The notes beneath the pieces are model-generated. The model searched no databases, was not told the origin of the DNA, and saw nothing but the letters and a program-made list of their open reading frames with translations. The translations under genes were made by a program, and so were the position numbers. DNA of 64,000 bases, taken from Kingdonia uniflora (lineage: Eukaryota > Streptophyta > Magnoliopsida > Ranunculales > Circaeasteraceae). Shown piece after piece: positions 11,031-22,808 of the stretch. The DNA lies in assembly GCA_014058105.1 (NCBI GenBank), contig JACGCM010001793.1:1984001-2048000 (forward strand), in the 5' to 3' direction. Every line of letters begins with the position of its first letter. The first letter of the stretch is position 1.

Positions 11031-12188
11031 GATGTCTGAAAGGTCAATAGTTTTGTCGACCTGGAAAAGATGATGTCTGAAAGGCATAAATCTACTAAAT
11101 CTATCCTAACCATGAAAGATCCATCTACAGATCGAAGCACTAAACCAAAAGAGGATCTGGGTGACCAAAAACGTGCTAAGGGGAACACAGATAACCCTCA
11201 GAAAGGCAGTTCACAAATAAAACTAGTCCTCTTAAAGATGAATATTCAAATCTCCACAATTTATCCAATCCTTTTGATGGATAAGCTCTACCATCTCTCT
11301 CAACCATTGAATCCAATCGAGAATCGGCCATATTGCATGCATCATAAGGCAAACTATCATTCTACTGACAATTGCTATGCTTTATAGAGGTTGCTCAAAT
11401 AAATTTTCAAAGAGGGATGGATGTTCGAATATATTGTCAACCTGGAATCAAATAAGGATGGCAGCTATATGAAGCAGCTTGAAGTTATCCTGGTCGAAGA
11501 TCAATCTGGGGAGAAGCATCTCTACCATATGCACTATAAAAACATGATCAAGATCAATCAGACCACCAATTCATTCAGATTCAAGCGTAGGAGACTATCA
11601 GAATACTGCGATCTCACACCTCAAGACAAAGATGCAAAACTTTTGCCTGAGTCGAGCAATCACCGGCTCGGGATCTCATTCAAAGATTGCGATACTAGAC
11701 ATGTCAAGTTTCCACACCATGATGCATTAGTCATAATGCTCAATATGACGAAGTTTGTCATGCACACAATGATGATCAATATTGGCAGCGGTATTGGGAT
11801 TCTTTTTCAGAGTACTATCGACAAAATGGGATTGGCAGATCAAGTTATTTAAAGTGACACTGATTTCAATGGATTTAATAGTTCTAAAGAAGAGCGAGTT
11901 GGGAAGACCATCTTACCTATTACCACAGAACCAGCCACAATCGGCATCATCTTCTAGGTGATGGATGCCAAATCTTGTTATCTCGGGATTATGGGCCATT
12001 GCTGGATTCATAACATGGAAGCAATCGCTTCCACTTATCATTAAACACTTCACTTCAAACACAATGATGGTATCTATGAGATCAGGGGTAGTAAAAAACT
12101 TTCTCAAGCTTGTGAAAATACCGTATCTGCTATTTTAAATACCATAGATAAATATGCTGCATAGCAATTGCATAAAGCTGATCACTCC
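11031..12188 (+). pseudogene. duplicated gag-protease segment in R2
   Basis: This is a direct repeat of about 9876-11020 with an offset of 1168 bases, closely similar over its whole length. It again covers the end of gag, the knuckle CMHHKANYHSTDNC, the protease with NIGSG, and the YLGIMGHCWIHN tail. Both copies end at the same sequence, AAGCTGATCACTCC. The junction at 11021-11045 contains a small internal repeat of GATGATGTCTGAAAGG. Several in-frame stops are present. The similarity of the two copies suggests that the duplication is younger than the element. Confidence 0.85.
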
Positions 12189-12806
12189 GGTAGGGACCTA
12201 TCCCTTGATCTCACCAAAATTGAGCTGTCGCCAGTTCGAATTACCCTCATATCAGGCTCACACTTTTTTCAACATAACTTCTCTAGTCAATATTTCAAAC
12301 CTACCTCACGATCTAGTGAAAAACACGAGTCGAGCTTAAACCAGAAAGCTTAAATAAGTCAAAAACACCTGTCTCTCATGAACTCGTCAGTTACTCAGTC
12401 AACTGCCACTAACCACATTATTTGGAAAATGTGCTTGAGTACGATGAATAGCTGCGGAGATGGCCTATATAAAAAAGAAGTTCCATAAGAGACAAGGACT
12501 TGAAAAATTATACCAAAGATCATCTAGAAGCTGTTTCTCTAGATTCTCACAATATCCAAAACTTCTTATCTACAATGTCTACACATTTCTATATCTAGAA
12601 ATTACTTGTACTAAAATATCAACCCCAAGCAATAAAGATACTTTTACTAAAATCCTCCAATCGAGGTCATGGTTTTATACCTATTCAGAGGTTTTCCACA
12701 CAAAAATCTACCTATATCATTTTCTTACTTTTCATTTAAATATTGTCACAGGTTCATTGGTATGATAGAGAATTTAAAACCTTTTCGAACTTACGGAATT
12801 TGGCCA
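12189..12806 (+). repeat. R3 5' LTR (family 1), 618 bp
   Basis: It runs from GGTAGGGACC (first base mutated from TG) to TTTGGCCA. It contains a TATA box (GGCCTATATAAAAAAG near 12460) and the polyadenylation-like CAAGCAATAAAG near 12628. Confidence 0.8.
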
Positions 12807-12813
12807 TCACATT

Positions 12814-12831
12814 TGGCACCGTCTATGGGGA
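12814..12831 (+). other. R3 primer binding site
   Basis: TGGCACCGTCTATGGGGA lies seven bases after the LTR end, the best preserved primer site of family 1 on the plus strand. Confidence 0.75.
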
Positions 12832-12835
12832 AAGG

Positions 12836-13665
12836 ACCGGTTCTCATTCGTCTTGAAGGAAAAATTGAGAAGCCTGTCTACTTCATCAGCATGACCCTCA
12901 CTCCAGCAGAGACGAGGTACTCTAAAATTTAAAAACTTCTTCTCATTCTTGTCTGCACTTCATAGAAACTCAAGCACCACTTCCAGGCTCATTCAGTCAA
13001 AGTCATGACGAACTACCCACTTTGAGAAGTTCTATCTAAGAAATAAAAATCTAGATGAGTGTAGCAGTGGTCCTTCAATTTAGGAGAACATGATATTAAC
13101 TTCGAACAACGTCATTCCGAAAAGGGTCAGGCCATTGCCGACTTTCTTGCAGATTTTCCAATGGAGGATCTCGAGTGGGAAAAGCATGATCCTGACCTTA
13201 CTAAAGAAAATCTCGAAGATCCACCCCCCAAACCATTTGACGAGCGAGCTGAATGGATTACGACGAAAGGGTGGAGACTTCTCACGGATGGATCAGCAGG
13301 AACCGCAGGGTCAGGAATCGAAATCGTATTGATTACCCTTTCTAATGAAAAAATTGAGAAATTAATCCACTTGGATTTTGAGGCCTCAAATAATGTCACC
13401 GAATACGAAATTCTCATTCATGGACTCGATCTTGCTCTTGAGCTCGAAGTTCCCGAACTCTCAGTTTTTACAGATTCACTACTCATCGTCCACCACTACT
13501 CTGGGAAATATAAGAAAAATGGGAAGATGATAGATTACGCAGCCCTCGTTACAGTTATGATGAGCAAATTCACGAAAGTAACTCTTAATTATCTTCCTAT
13601 AGGTGAAAACAGATACCCCGATAACTTGGCATATCAGGCCAGGGTCTTGGGTACAAAAGCTTGAT
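12836..13665 (+). pseudogene. R3 RNase H region of pol
   Basis: The coding sequence begins abruptly inside the first (retroviral-type) RNase H, with RLEGKIEKPVYFIS and RYSKI. A linker and a second RNase H follow from 13161, with the acidic residues in LLTDGSAG, NNVTEYE and VFTDS preserved. Two RNase H segments in series are known for the Tat lineage, where the second is of the archaeal/plant type. Stops occur between the two segments, but the second reads open for 167 codons. RT is missing: the primer site is 15-20 bases upstream. Confidence 0.75.
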
Positions 13666-13879
13666 ACCTCCAAATTAAGATCATTTCAACCTCCAGCATT
13701 GATTGCATTTGTGTATGTACGATCAACACTGGGGCCGATAAAGGGGGAGACGACGATTGGCAAAAACCTTTCTTAGCCTACCTAGGCATCGATAACTATT
13801 GTAATGGACCACTTCCAGAGGATTCAAAAGAGCGCCGACAGTTGATCAGCAACTCGAAGCGCTACAAAAATCAGAATGG

Positions 13880-14990
13880 TATGCTGTAACGTCTTTTTGT
13901 CATAGGGCCTTATCTTAAGTACCTTTCCAAATCCAAAGCAGTTAAAATGCTCTACAAATTACATGAAGGGACTTGTGGCTATTACACTAGCAAACAGAGC
14001 TATTACATAAGGAGTATTCTAGCCAGGCATGCGCAAGCAAGCAGAAGAGTACTCATGTAGATGTGATACCTGCCAACGACATGGACACATGATACGCGCC
14101 CTTGCGCTCGAGCTCCATGCAAGCAAGGTGTTCTGGCCATTCAAAAGATGGGCACTTGCTCTCCTCGGCGAATTCCCTAACTCTACAGGTAACCACCTCA
14201 CCTACTCGTAGTTACCAATTATTTTACAAAATGGGTAGAAGCAGTTCCTCTATATTAAACAAAAGAAGAAGAGGTCCTCTCTTTTATCAGGGAACACATC
14301 AGCACTCGGTTTGGGTACCCCTATCTAATTTGTATAGATAATGGGCCCCAATTTGCCAGAAAAAAAATCTTCACATTCCTCAACAACCATAATATTATCT
14401 ACTCACTATCCAATCCCTATTATTCTTAAGGTAATGGCCAAGCCGAAATCACTAACAAAACAATCGTTGATGGACCAAAAAAAAGGTTTCACTCACAGAA
14501 AAAGGGGAATTGGGTTTGCGAACTGCCTCATGTCCTATGGGTATATCGCACCACTCCACGAGCGTCAACAGGATGTACTCCATTCCTCCTTGCCTATTGT
14601 ACTGAGGCCTTTATTCCTTTCGAATATCATCACCCAGTTCGAGATCACGAGCTGACCGACAAGGAAAACGAGTTCGAACTGGCTTATAACCTCAATATGA
14701 TTGATAAAACTAGGGAACTGGCTTATAGCCTAGGTCGATATCATCATATGCTAGCTATATCATACAACAACCGAGTCCAAAATCATACCTTCCAAATTGA
14801 TGATCTCGTCCTCAGAGAAATTCTTCAACATCACAAAGAGCCTTACGCTAGAAAATTAACCAACAACTGGGAGGGTCCATTCATTATCACAGGTATCTCA
14901 GGACTGGGATCGTATCATCTCATGACAGAAGAGGGAATCCCTATTTCAAATCCTTAGAACACTAGGTGACTGAAATGGTACTATCGCTAA
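13880..14990 (+). pseudogene. R3 integrase region, frameshifted
   Basis: The zinc-binding part is spread over two frames (LHEGTCGYYTSKQ, then CDTCQRH near 14060). In the catalytic core the first Asp position reads WALALLGEF, so Asp is replaced by Ala. The second Asp (IDNGPQFAR, about 14335) and the Glu (GNGQAEITNK, about 14440) can still be read in another frame. The carboxy-terminal part (LGRYHHMLAISYN, VLREILQHHKEPY, NWEGPF) lies at 14697-14957. There are several frameshifts and stops, so it is not functional. Confidence 0.75.
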
Positions 14991-15168
14991 GCATCTTACT
15001 ACTCCATTTATATTTCTTGCTTTTGTTTTTCAATTACAAAAGTGAGATATTCATCTCCATCTAATGTAAATTCTAAACTTATCAATGAAACTTCCAAATT
15101 TTTCACAACATCTCTCTACTTATGTAAATTCAACCATATTATATAGATCAAAGCATAGATAATACTAG

Positions 15169-15660
15169 CTTTCCATCGATCTAATACTAGTTAAATCAAG
15201 GATAACACTTGGTTTAGTTGATTCTACTAAATCTCTATGATTGGAACAAATATAGCAACTTGATTCACATCAAAGACTCTACCAAGTAAGAGATAAGGCA
15301 ATGGAAATACTAGTCTTCATCTTTTTCAACTTGTTTGGGTCATTATACCAGTTAAATCAGGGATAACACTTGGTTTGGCTGACTCTACTAAATCTCTGCA
15401 ATTGAAACAAATGTAGAAACTTGTTTTATATCAATGATTCTAACAGGCATAAGATAAGGCAAGGATAATACTAGCCTTTATCTCTTTCAATATGTCTGCA
15501 ACATTCTTACAGTTGAATTATAAGTTACTTGATTCGACTGGCTCAGCCCACCTCTGCGATTGGAGCAAGTGTAAAATCTTATTCTATATAAAAGATCCAA
15601 CCAGACACAAGATAAAGCAAAGGTCATACTAGTTTTCATCTATTTCAATGTGTTTGCGAT
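15169..15660 (+). repeat. degenerate tandem repeat after R3 integrase (146-160 bp unit)
   Basis: At least three units start at about 15169, 15315, 15475 and 15633. Each holds a CTTTCATCT-like start, ACCAGTTAAATCA, GGATAACACTTGGTTTGG and GACTCTACTAAATCTCTG. They correspond to the better-kept 160-bp array of R2 at 25050-25900. Confidence 0.7.
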
Positions 15661-15692
15661 AAATACAATTTATTTTTCAGGCCAAATTCATA

Positions 15693-18600
15693 TTACAAGG
15701 GATTCTTTTCTACTAATGAGGTGTCAACAATGCTTTCCCCTCGTGTAAGAGGTTGAACTCTCAATTTATGTATTACAACAGCTCTGCACTGCTCTTTCAG
15801 ATTAGTAGGTCGAGGGCCTAAATGGGTTTCCATAATGGACATATAGTTCCTTTGATCTACATTCACTCCACAAACGCATCCCTTATCCGATAGACTTTTG
15901 AACAAGGTATCTCTCTCTAACTCAAGTCTTTTTCCTTCCTCTACATAGTATGCAACAATCGACTTTAATAGGTCTGAACTTGATGCATTGGATACGACCA
16001 TCGTTATAAATTTTAATCTCAACTTCTTGAGGCGTGACTCCAAATTAGCGTATAATTTCTTCTGATGGATCAGCTCCATGTCTAGCCGAGCATCAATATT
16101 TATACTCTCTTCCAATTTTCTGATATACTTAGCTGATTCAGCCAGGTTCTTGGCCTCTAGATCCACTTCCTGAGCACAAATTTTCTTGATTTCTACATTC
16201 AACTCTTCCTTAGCCGGAATATCCTTTAATAATTCATCTTTCGTCTTCATCAACATCTTGTTTGCCGTGATTTCCCCTTCATGACCTTCTCCCTGATAAG
16301 AGCAGCATCCAACTTCTGCTAGAATTCCCTAAAGCATGCATTACCTCTCTACACATGCCCCAAAATTCGAGCTACGTCACCTTCTAGCTCTTTAATTCAT
16401 CCTGATGAACTCACTACATCCCCTCGGACTAGAGGAACTTGGACATCCTTTTTACTTCCCCTTGAGCGCTCTCCAGCTTCTGCTTTCTTGGCATGTGCGT
16501 TGGCCTGCGCCAGTTCGGCCTTTAGTCATGCCACCCTCACATTATGACCATTGCATCTTCGTTGCATCTCCAGAAACTCTATATCCTTTACAGGTAGGGC
16601 TACATGTAAGTATTCTGCTACAGCCTCTGAGGCCGATAGATTATCTCGAGCTACTTTCAACTCGTTATCTTTTTCCACCAATTTCTGCTTCAGTCGTTCC
16701 AACTCACATCTATAAGTTTGGTGATCAGCTCGAAATTGCCCTTCCGATCTTTCAAGCACCTGAATACGATATTGAGACATTTCAACCAGCCTATTCTTTG
16801 ACATCAGTGTGTCAATCTGACTCTGATGCTTTGCAGCATGTTCCTTCATCTCCACAAGCTCTTTTGACCCTTTGCCGATTTTAGCATCTTTCTCCTTGAG
16901 CTTATGAGTAAGGTCAATAACAGCCTAGTTTACCTCAACATATTTGAAGTGTACTTTACGTGCTGGTCTTCTCTGTCCTCACTCGCTCCCCTCATCTTAT
17001 CTAACTCCTCTACAAATTCTCGGTTACATTGGAGTGCTTTATCTTTGCGTGAGCGAACTGAATCAGATTCGACCTGCACAATATAGATATATTATATACA
17101 GCTCGATTCATAACACACATACATATATGTGTGCCTCATTTCTAAAAAGGTATCCGATTTCTAACGTCTACTATGTACAAGTACTTTTAGACTTAAGGTT
17201 AAAGTACCAACTCAGCGAAACAATTCATGCCATGTATTTCGGTATCTCAGGTACACATTTCCTATATGCAACTGTCTAAATTTTTATATATATACCTCTA
17301 TATTCTATGATAGCTCTCGCTACTTAGTAGTTATGTCAAATATAGCGATAAGCCAAAGGGCCTTTTCCGATCTAACCTATAGCTCCGTTTGCAAAAATAA
17401 CAAAGAGGTAGAAATTTCTTTCTCCCTTGCAAGCTCGGTCTCCAGGTCTCTTATCCTGAGACTAATTTCTCTAAGTGCCTATAAGAGGATTACAAAAAAA
17501 CAACTCAGCCTAAGAGCTTATTGAATATACACAATCCAACAGTTTATAATACACATCCAAAACGTTCATACAAAATCAAATCATTTCTCTACCCTACCTT
17601 CTCGTTCTCGCCCTCCGGAAGTTCATTATCGTCCCCTTGGTTATCCAACACTGTCTGACGGGAGACGTCGTCTAACCCATCAACTACTCCCACCGCGACC
17701 TACTCCATCTCTTCATCCTCTTCCTCCTCAATATAGATGTCCGCCTTAGGCGTTCACCTCCTCCCTGGAGTATCCTTTTAATATCAGGTGGTGCCCCAGC
17801 CTATCAAGCTCCTCCGTCATCTCCTCCAGATTGGCCCTCACCTCCACCTATTGCTGACCAATTGCCACAGTATGGGAAGCTTTCAGAACCTCCAGCAACT
17901 TTGCGTCCTTAACAACATCCGTTTTAGCTCGAGCTAACTTCTTCTCAATCTTGACATTCATTCTCTTCAGTTCAGACATGTTTTCTTCAACTCCAAGCCA
18001 GATCCCCTTTGCTAGCCGAGCAATCTGCAGAACAAAAATCGACCTTAACATCAGCCTGAAACATGGTATATAAAATTTTCACATAATCAGTATAGACTTA
18101 CCATCTTGCTCATGTCTTCCTCATCACGAAGAACCGCCAACCTGACCCTCTCCTCAACCTCTTTGAAGTTGTCAACCACGGAAGATCGCTCTTCAGCAAC
18201 CTTTTCCCCCGATTTCTCTGAAAGTTCAAGCCTTCTCCTTTTCTATTTGGCGACCTCACCACTTCCAGTGGTACCAGAGGCCGACAAAGTTTTTAACATC
18301 CATTTTTTCCAATATTTTTGAGCTATTTTGCTCGATGAAATGGGTTCTGGCTGAACCGGGCTATCTACTCCAGAGGTCTTGGCCAAGTTGGCTCGACCTT
18401 CCCCACCAGTTCCTCGCCTCGTCCCTTCGTCTGAGCCCGCCATCAGCCTGGTCGATTAAGCTTTTTTAACCTTCTTCGACCTACTATCTACCCTCTTCTT
18501 TCTACTAAGGCCGAGTCCTTCCAACACAACTTCGAGCTCAGTCTCCTCCTCCATAACTTCGTTCAACAATGACTTTTTCCTCTTCATGTGAGACTTCACA

Positions 18601-19432
18601 CTTGCCATCAACAACAATTTTATCATCAACTACAAGCACAAGTTCAAATATATCAGTAATATTGTCTATACATGGTTATACATACTTTGTTTTACAGTTC
18701 TAAACCGAAGGTCCAAAGGTTCTTCGTCATCTCTCTGAAAGCAATTACCCTTCACCTATATTACGTTATCATTCTAGGGTCGACTTGCTGAATTCAGATC
18801 GAAGAAATGAGGCCGAGTAATGCTCGCACAGAAATATGCCCCACCACTAGCGTGATAATTCTTCACCCCATAGAATTGCAACACATCCTCAGGGGAAATC
18901 CTCCTTACCTTCCCCTCATTCTCCTACCTTTCTTTCAGGTGGTCACAAACATTAATTACCTCCCACATCTTCTCGTTCAATTGAATGGGACATGCCCCAA
19001 TTGCATTCATAATCCCCTTCGCCAAGTTGGTAATGGAAAGACTCAACCCGTACTCTAATTAAGACAAGTAACACAAAAAACCTTCTTCAAGGTCACTCTG
19101 AACACCCCCATCAAAGTATTCTAATGAGGTCGATTTATCTATACCCCTATCTCATTTTTCAACCTCTAAATCTACCAGAAAATAAAAATATTCTTCCCCC
19201 GCTGGTACCTTACAACCCCTAAGCTGCCTACCGGCATAATCTACGCAATTACCCCATATCTCTCCTACAACAACCTTGGCTTTACAAAATTCTCTTAGTG
19301 CATCCGAACCAAGAGGATAGGACACCAATTGAACCTGAAAGCCTAAAAGTTGTTCCAATCCTACCTCACCCTCACTATTAGATTACCTGTCCGACCTGAA
19401 GTCATCGCCTCATTAACAGGCGAGCTATCCAT
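15693..19432 (-). pseudogene. R3 antisense large gene asORF-L (family 1)
   Basis: The main ATG at 19432 gives MDSSPVNEA. Exon 2 ends at 18686 (CAAA|GTATG) and encodes the globular domain (YGLSL.ITNLAKG, IGACPIQLN, SGGAYFCASITRPHFFDLN). Exon 3 starts at 18629 after TTGTAG and has SGTTGSGE followed by KRRRLE, a nuclear-signal-like stretch. Exon 4 (about 18020) reads LAKGIWLGVEE and then a helical segment with GYSREEV. The carboxy part (16855-16526 and 16256-15693) is coiled coil ending in IVAYYVEEGK, DKGCVCGV and LGPRPTNL, which are shared with R2. Stops and frameshifts are present. It may be a nuclear or DNA/RNA-associated protein of the element; the function is not known. Confidence 0.65.
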
Positions 19433-19682
19433 TTCAAATTACAATTCTACAGTCAAAGAGTTGATCCTATAAATACCTCTCACGATCAACCTACATACAG
19501 GTACAGGTATCCATTGTTATTTCACACAAATCGGTCATTAATATATATAAGCATATCTTTTATATATTTTGTGTATATTTCAAAATTATAGATATTACCA
19601 TAAATAGTTGATGCTAAGATTTACTTCAAGAAACGATCACGATTTGCACAAACACATATATACCACATACGACTCTACCAGC

Positions 19683-20005
19683 CTTCAAAATCTGAATGAG
19701 AATCTGCAGTAGCGCCAAGTCCTTCCCTCACGACGCCGCTGTATAGCCACCTCTGTGATTTAGTGTCTTTCGCTCTCTTCGACTGTTGATCACCCTCAGA
19801 TAAGTTATTATTAAGTCTTCTACAATTTTTTCGCGCCTCTCTCTCTGTGCTCTCTAAATTTTCAAAAAGTTGAAAGACGTTTGAATGATGAGGAAGAAGC
19901 ACTATTTATCCTTCCTCTCTCTAGCGGCAGGCAGTTATTGCACCTCGCACGACCCGTCCACAGTTTTGGAATCGAGGTGTCATTTCCACTATCCATGTCA
20001 AACAT
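19683..20005 (-). pseudogene. leader exon of R3 asORF-L
   Basis: It starts MFDMDSG (ATG at 20005), matching MSDMDSG in R2. It has a Ser-rich ASSSS stretch and later SQRWLYSGVV, similar to SRRWLYSSVA in R2. It ends near a possible donor (GGCTG|GTAGAG). One stop lies inside. Its similarity between copies shows it was once selected or at least transcribed, but it is unclear whether it is translated with exon 2. Confidence 0.5.
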
Positions 20006-20457
20006 CTTGTACCTTTTTGATAAAATAGACTTTCCATTATTCCCCCTCCCCTCATATTTTAACATATTTGTCTCTCCTATTACCATATCTTTTTCTGACT
20101 ATCCCATACTCATGATGATTCACCCAACACAATATCAGATTTCAACAGCTTTACATACAAAAAAAAACTAGAAGCTTCTATATTATCTCATTTTTTGTTT
20201 CTCTGTCCTTGTTTATCATATTTATGGTGATAGTGACGTCATTTTCAAAGCTAACAAAATTTTTCAAAATTATTCATAATATTTATCATAATAGATTCAA
20301 ACGACATTTGCAACTATAAAGGATCCCCTTAATTTACATCATTTTCTGTTAAAATTCAAAAAACTCATATTTATTTATGATAAACACGTTTTACATCATC
20401 ACATCTAGAACAACCTTAATAACCTGGACGACCGCATCCGATCACATTACCACTCAA

Positions 20458-20739
20458 TCAGCCATCCTCAAATTTAATCTTGACCTCAGTAATCAATCTA
20501 ACCATTTCTTCTCAAGCTGCAGGGTCCAGCACTAACACACGGAAGCATACCTCATAGAAATACCGGGCATACTCACAATCCCTACTCCTTACATCTAATC
20601 CTTCGAGCTGACACTCCCTCACTAGTAACTCAGCATCATAGCCAAACACACCAAAAATCTTCTCCCGCACTTCAGCTATCTTTATAGCCAGTCATCCTTC
20701 CGCGACATGACAAATCCTCTGAGATCGAGTCCATACCAT
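20458..20739 (-). pseudogene. R3 small antisense ORF asORF-S2
   Basis: The ATG at 20739 gives MVWTRSQRI, and the core reads EKIFGVFGYDAELLVREC, YARYFYE and LDPAA. The same protein occurs in R2 (30837-31187). Two stops are inside this copy. A TATA box lies 38 bases upstream. It is a soluble-looking protein of about 95 residues that I cannot assign to a known family. It lies upstream of asORF-L on the same strand. Confidence 0.6.
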
Positions 20740-20776
20740 CTTGACCTCTTCTCCACCTTCACAAATCTTCCTACCC

Positions 20777-20784
20777 TTTTTATA
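20777..20784 (-). promoter_or_regulatory. TATA box before R3 asORF-S2
   Basis: TATAAAAA on the minus strand, 38 bases before the ATG. A TATA box is found at the same place in R2. Confidence 0.5.
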
Positions 20785-21833
20785 CGACTTTCACACATTT
20801 TCCCCTCAAGCAGTGATTTTTACCTTTTTTCTCGCAACAGAAAACCCAAGAATCTTTAGAAAAAGATTTGAACTTATCTCTTCCTTCGAGCTTGTCCGTT
20901 ATATTACCTTCCAGATCGAGATTACTCTGTCTAGATTTATTATTCCATCAAACTTTATTAGATCAAAATTTTCAAATGCCGAATTCTTAAAAAATTTGCC
21001 TCCAACATTTTCATCACACACTACAAGTTCTACTTACATCACAACGTAAATTCTCACACAGACTTATCTCAGTTCGAGTAAAGAGAAAAAATAGTTGCAA
21101 TATTCGTACATTCTTCATAATATTTAACCTCGATTTCTACATAATCTATGCCTGCAGCAACACAGGTGGTCGAATATCAAATTTTATTCATATCAACAAC
21201 TGTTACACATGTTTTTACAGATAACAAGTCTTTTAATAATTGATCACAGGTATAATGCAAATACATAAATATGTCTAGCACAACCGTCAGGTTCTTTACA
21301 GATAACAAGTCTTTCCAATGCTTTTTAAATAACAGGTTGTTCAAGCATTCTGGCACTTCAAGTCCTTCAGTTCATCCCGCTTCAGTGATCTTTCACCCTG
21401 ATACAAAGAAGACATTGGAACCTACAAAAGCTTCCCTCGTATGAGTCTGGTCAAAGTCCAGTCGAACTTCAAATGGAAACTATGCAGGCAGTAGACTCAG
21501 TGCTGGCCTTCACCCAGCAAACTGAAGATCTTTTTAGCACAAAATAGTGATGAAAATGCAGAAGCAGACAACTACCGTCCCTCTCCTTTCGCTCCTACCA
21601 TCGCCTCCTCCTCTGAAACCTTTACCACCGAAGAATTGGTTAAGGTATAGAGGACCCAACCCCATAAAGTGAGTGTCTTCTGAGTGTCAAAATACGATGG
21701 AAATATGTCAGCAGACTCCCACTTCCCATCCTCCTCTTCCACTGCCATCACCACCTTTCCTATAACCACAACCACCGATGAGTTGGTAGAGATGAAGAAG
21801 GCCCAACCTTAGAATCCATGGCAATATAATAGA
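20785..21833. other. spacer between small antisense ORFs of R3
   Basis: This is non-coding sequence. It contains dispersed copies of TTTACAGATAACAAGTCTTT-like words near 21218 and 21297, also seen in tandem in R2 at 31644-31735. No other feature is recognised. Confidence 0.4.
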
Positions 21834-22167
21834 TCAGCATAATAGCCCCGCAGTTACGCCTAGCCCTGCATATGAAGCCCGAACATTGTCCTCCGCTAAA
21901 GTACAGAGACAAGCCCAACATTCCTCGCCTGTCGCGACGAGAACCATGAAACCTCCACTTGCACTAAAATTCCTCCTCAACTTCAACCTCTTCCTCTTTC
22001 GACATACCTTGATAAATCGGAGGAACAGGAGCAGGAAGAGACAACTCCAGGGATCGGCCACCAAAGTACTTTAACTTCAACCTCTGCATTTTAGTCTCTA
22101 TCCTCTCATCAAGAACCATCCCTGAGTCTTCACCATATCTTTGCAAAGTTTGAAGAAAATTGCGCAA
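21834..22167 (-). pseudogene. R3 small antisense ORF asORF-S1
   Basis: It reads MVLDERIETK, then MQRLKLKYFG, a Pro-rich PAPVPPIYQGMS stretch and an acidic run, then CKWRFH. The continuation is in another frame (TGEECWACL). R2 carries the same protein at 32045-32362, and family 2 has a diverged version (K-L.IKFFG...MP.LV). It is the antisense ORF nearest the 3' LTR. The copy is frameshifted. Function unknown. Confidence 0.6.
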
Positions 22168-22202
22168 GCATGCGTTATTTTAAATATTTGCTACATATAC
22201 TA

Positions 22203-22210
22203 TTTATATA
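22203..22210 (-). promoter_or_regulatory. TATA box before R3 asORF-S1
   Basis: TATATAAA on the minus strand within a GGGTTATATAAATA block that is also present in R2 at 32450. It lies 36 bases before the longest ORF start. Confidence 0.5.
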
Positions 22211-22455
22211 ACCCTACATTTATTGTGTATATAGGTTTTCCCAAACGTCGTTATTTATTACGGACGCGACTATTTAATCTCAAATGCCACATACATCAGT
22301 ATCCATATTATCATTTAATACCCATCACTTCCCAATATCGCGTAACTTCCATACCGTTAACGCCATCATTACTTCGTTTCAAATTTCAAAATTTTTAACC
22401 TCAATACCCATTACACTCATATTCTTTCTCAACCAAAGCCACTAGTGATTCGGTT

Positions 22456-22468
22456 GTGAGGGGGCGAT
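22456..22468 (+). other. R3 polypurine tract
   Basis: GTGAGGGGGCGAT lies directly before the 3' LTR, as expected for the plus-strand primer. Confidence 0.75.
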
Positions 22469-22806
22469 TGTAGGTACCTATCCCTCGATCTTACCTAAAT
22501 CGAGTTGCCGCCAGTTCAAATTATCCTCATCTCAGGCTCATGCATTTTTCAACATAACTTTTTCAGTCAATATTTCAAACCTACCCCACGAACTAGTGAA
22601 GAACGTGGGTCGAGCTTAAACCGGAAAACCAGAACAAGTCAAAGACACCAGTCTCTCACGAACTTGCCAGTTACTCAGTCAACCACCACTAATCACATTA
22701 TTCGGAAAATATGTTCCAGCACGATGAAGAGCTGCAGAGAAGGCCTATATAAAGATGAGATTCTAGAAGAGACAATGACCAACAAAATTATGCAAAAGAT
22801 CATCGA
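22469..22806 (+). repeat. R3 3' LTR, truncated
   Basis: It starts TGTAGGTACC after the polypurine tract, carries a TATA box (GGCCTATATAAAG near 22743), and stops after about 338 bases at AAGATCATC. RT-thumb coding sequence of R2 follows without a gap, so the remaining part (about 280 bases compared with 12189-12806) is deleted. Confidence 0.75.
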
Positions 22807-22808
22807 CA

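Larger units (their letters stand above)
12189..22806 (+). mobile_element. R3: family 1 Tat element lacking gag, protease and RT
   Basis: The 5' LTR (12189-12806) and primer site are followed within a few bases by RNase H coding sequence. Integrase, tandem repeats, the complete antisense block, a polypurine tract and the 3' LTR (from 22469) come next. The LTRs share a sub-type (TCATATCAGGCTCA.GC block) distinct from those of R2, which supports R3 being a separate element nested in R2. The 3' LTR is cut at about 22806, where R2 RT-thumb sequence resumes, so the right end and its target duplication were deleted. With gag and RT absent it would depend on proteins made elsewhere. Confidence 0.7.

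Noticed and set aside
12154..12932. Several overlapping ORFs of 60-101 codons
   Set aside because: They lie inside the R3 5' LTR and primer region and are in different frames from any shared product.
16405..16884. 159-codon plus-strand ORF
   Set aside because: It is the reverse of the coiled-coil exon of R3 asORF-L; the minus-strand reading matches R2, the plus reading does not.
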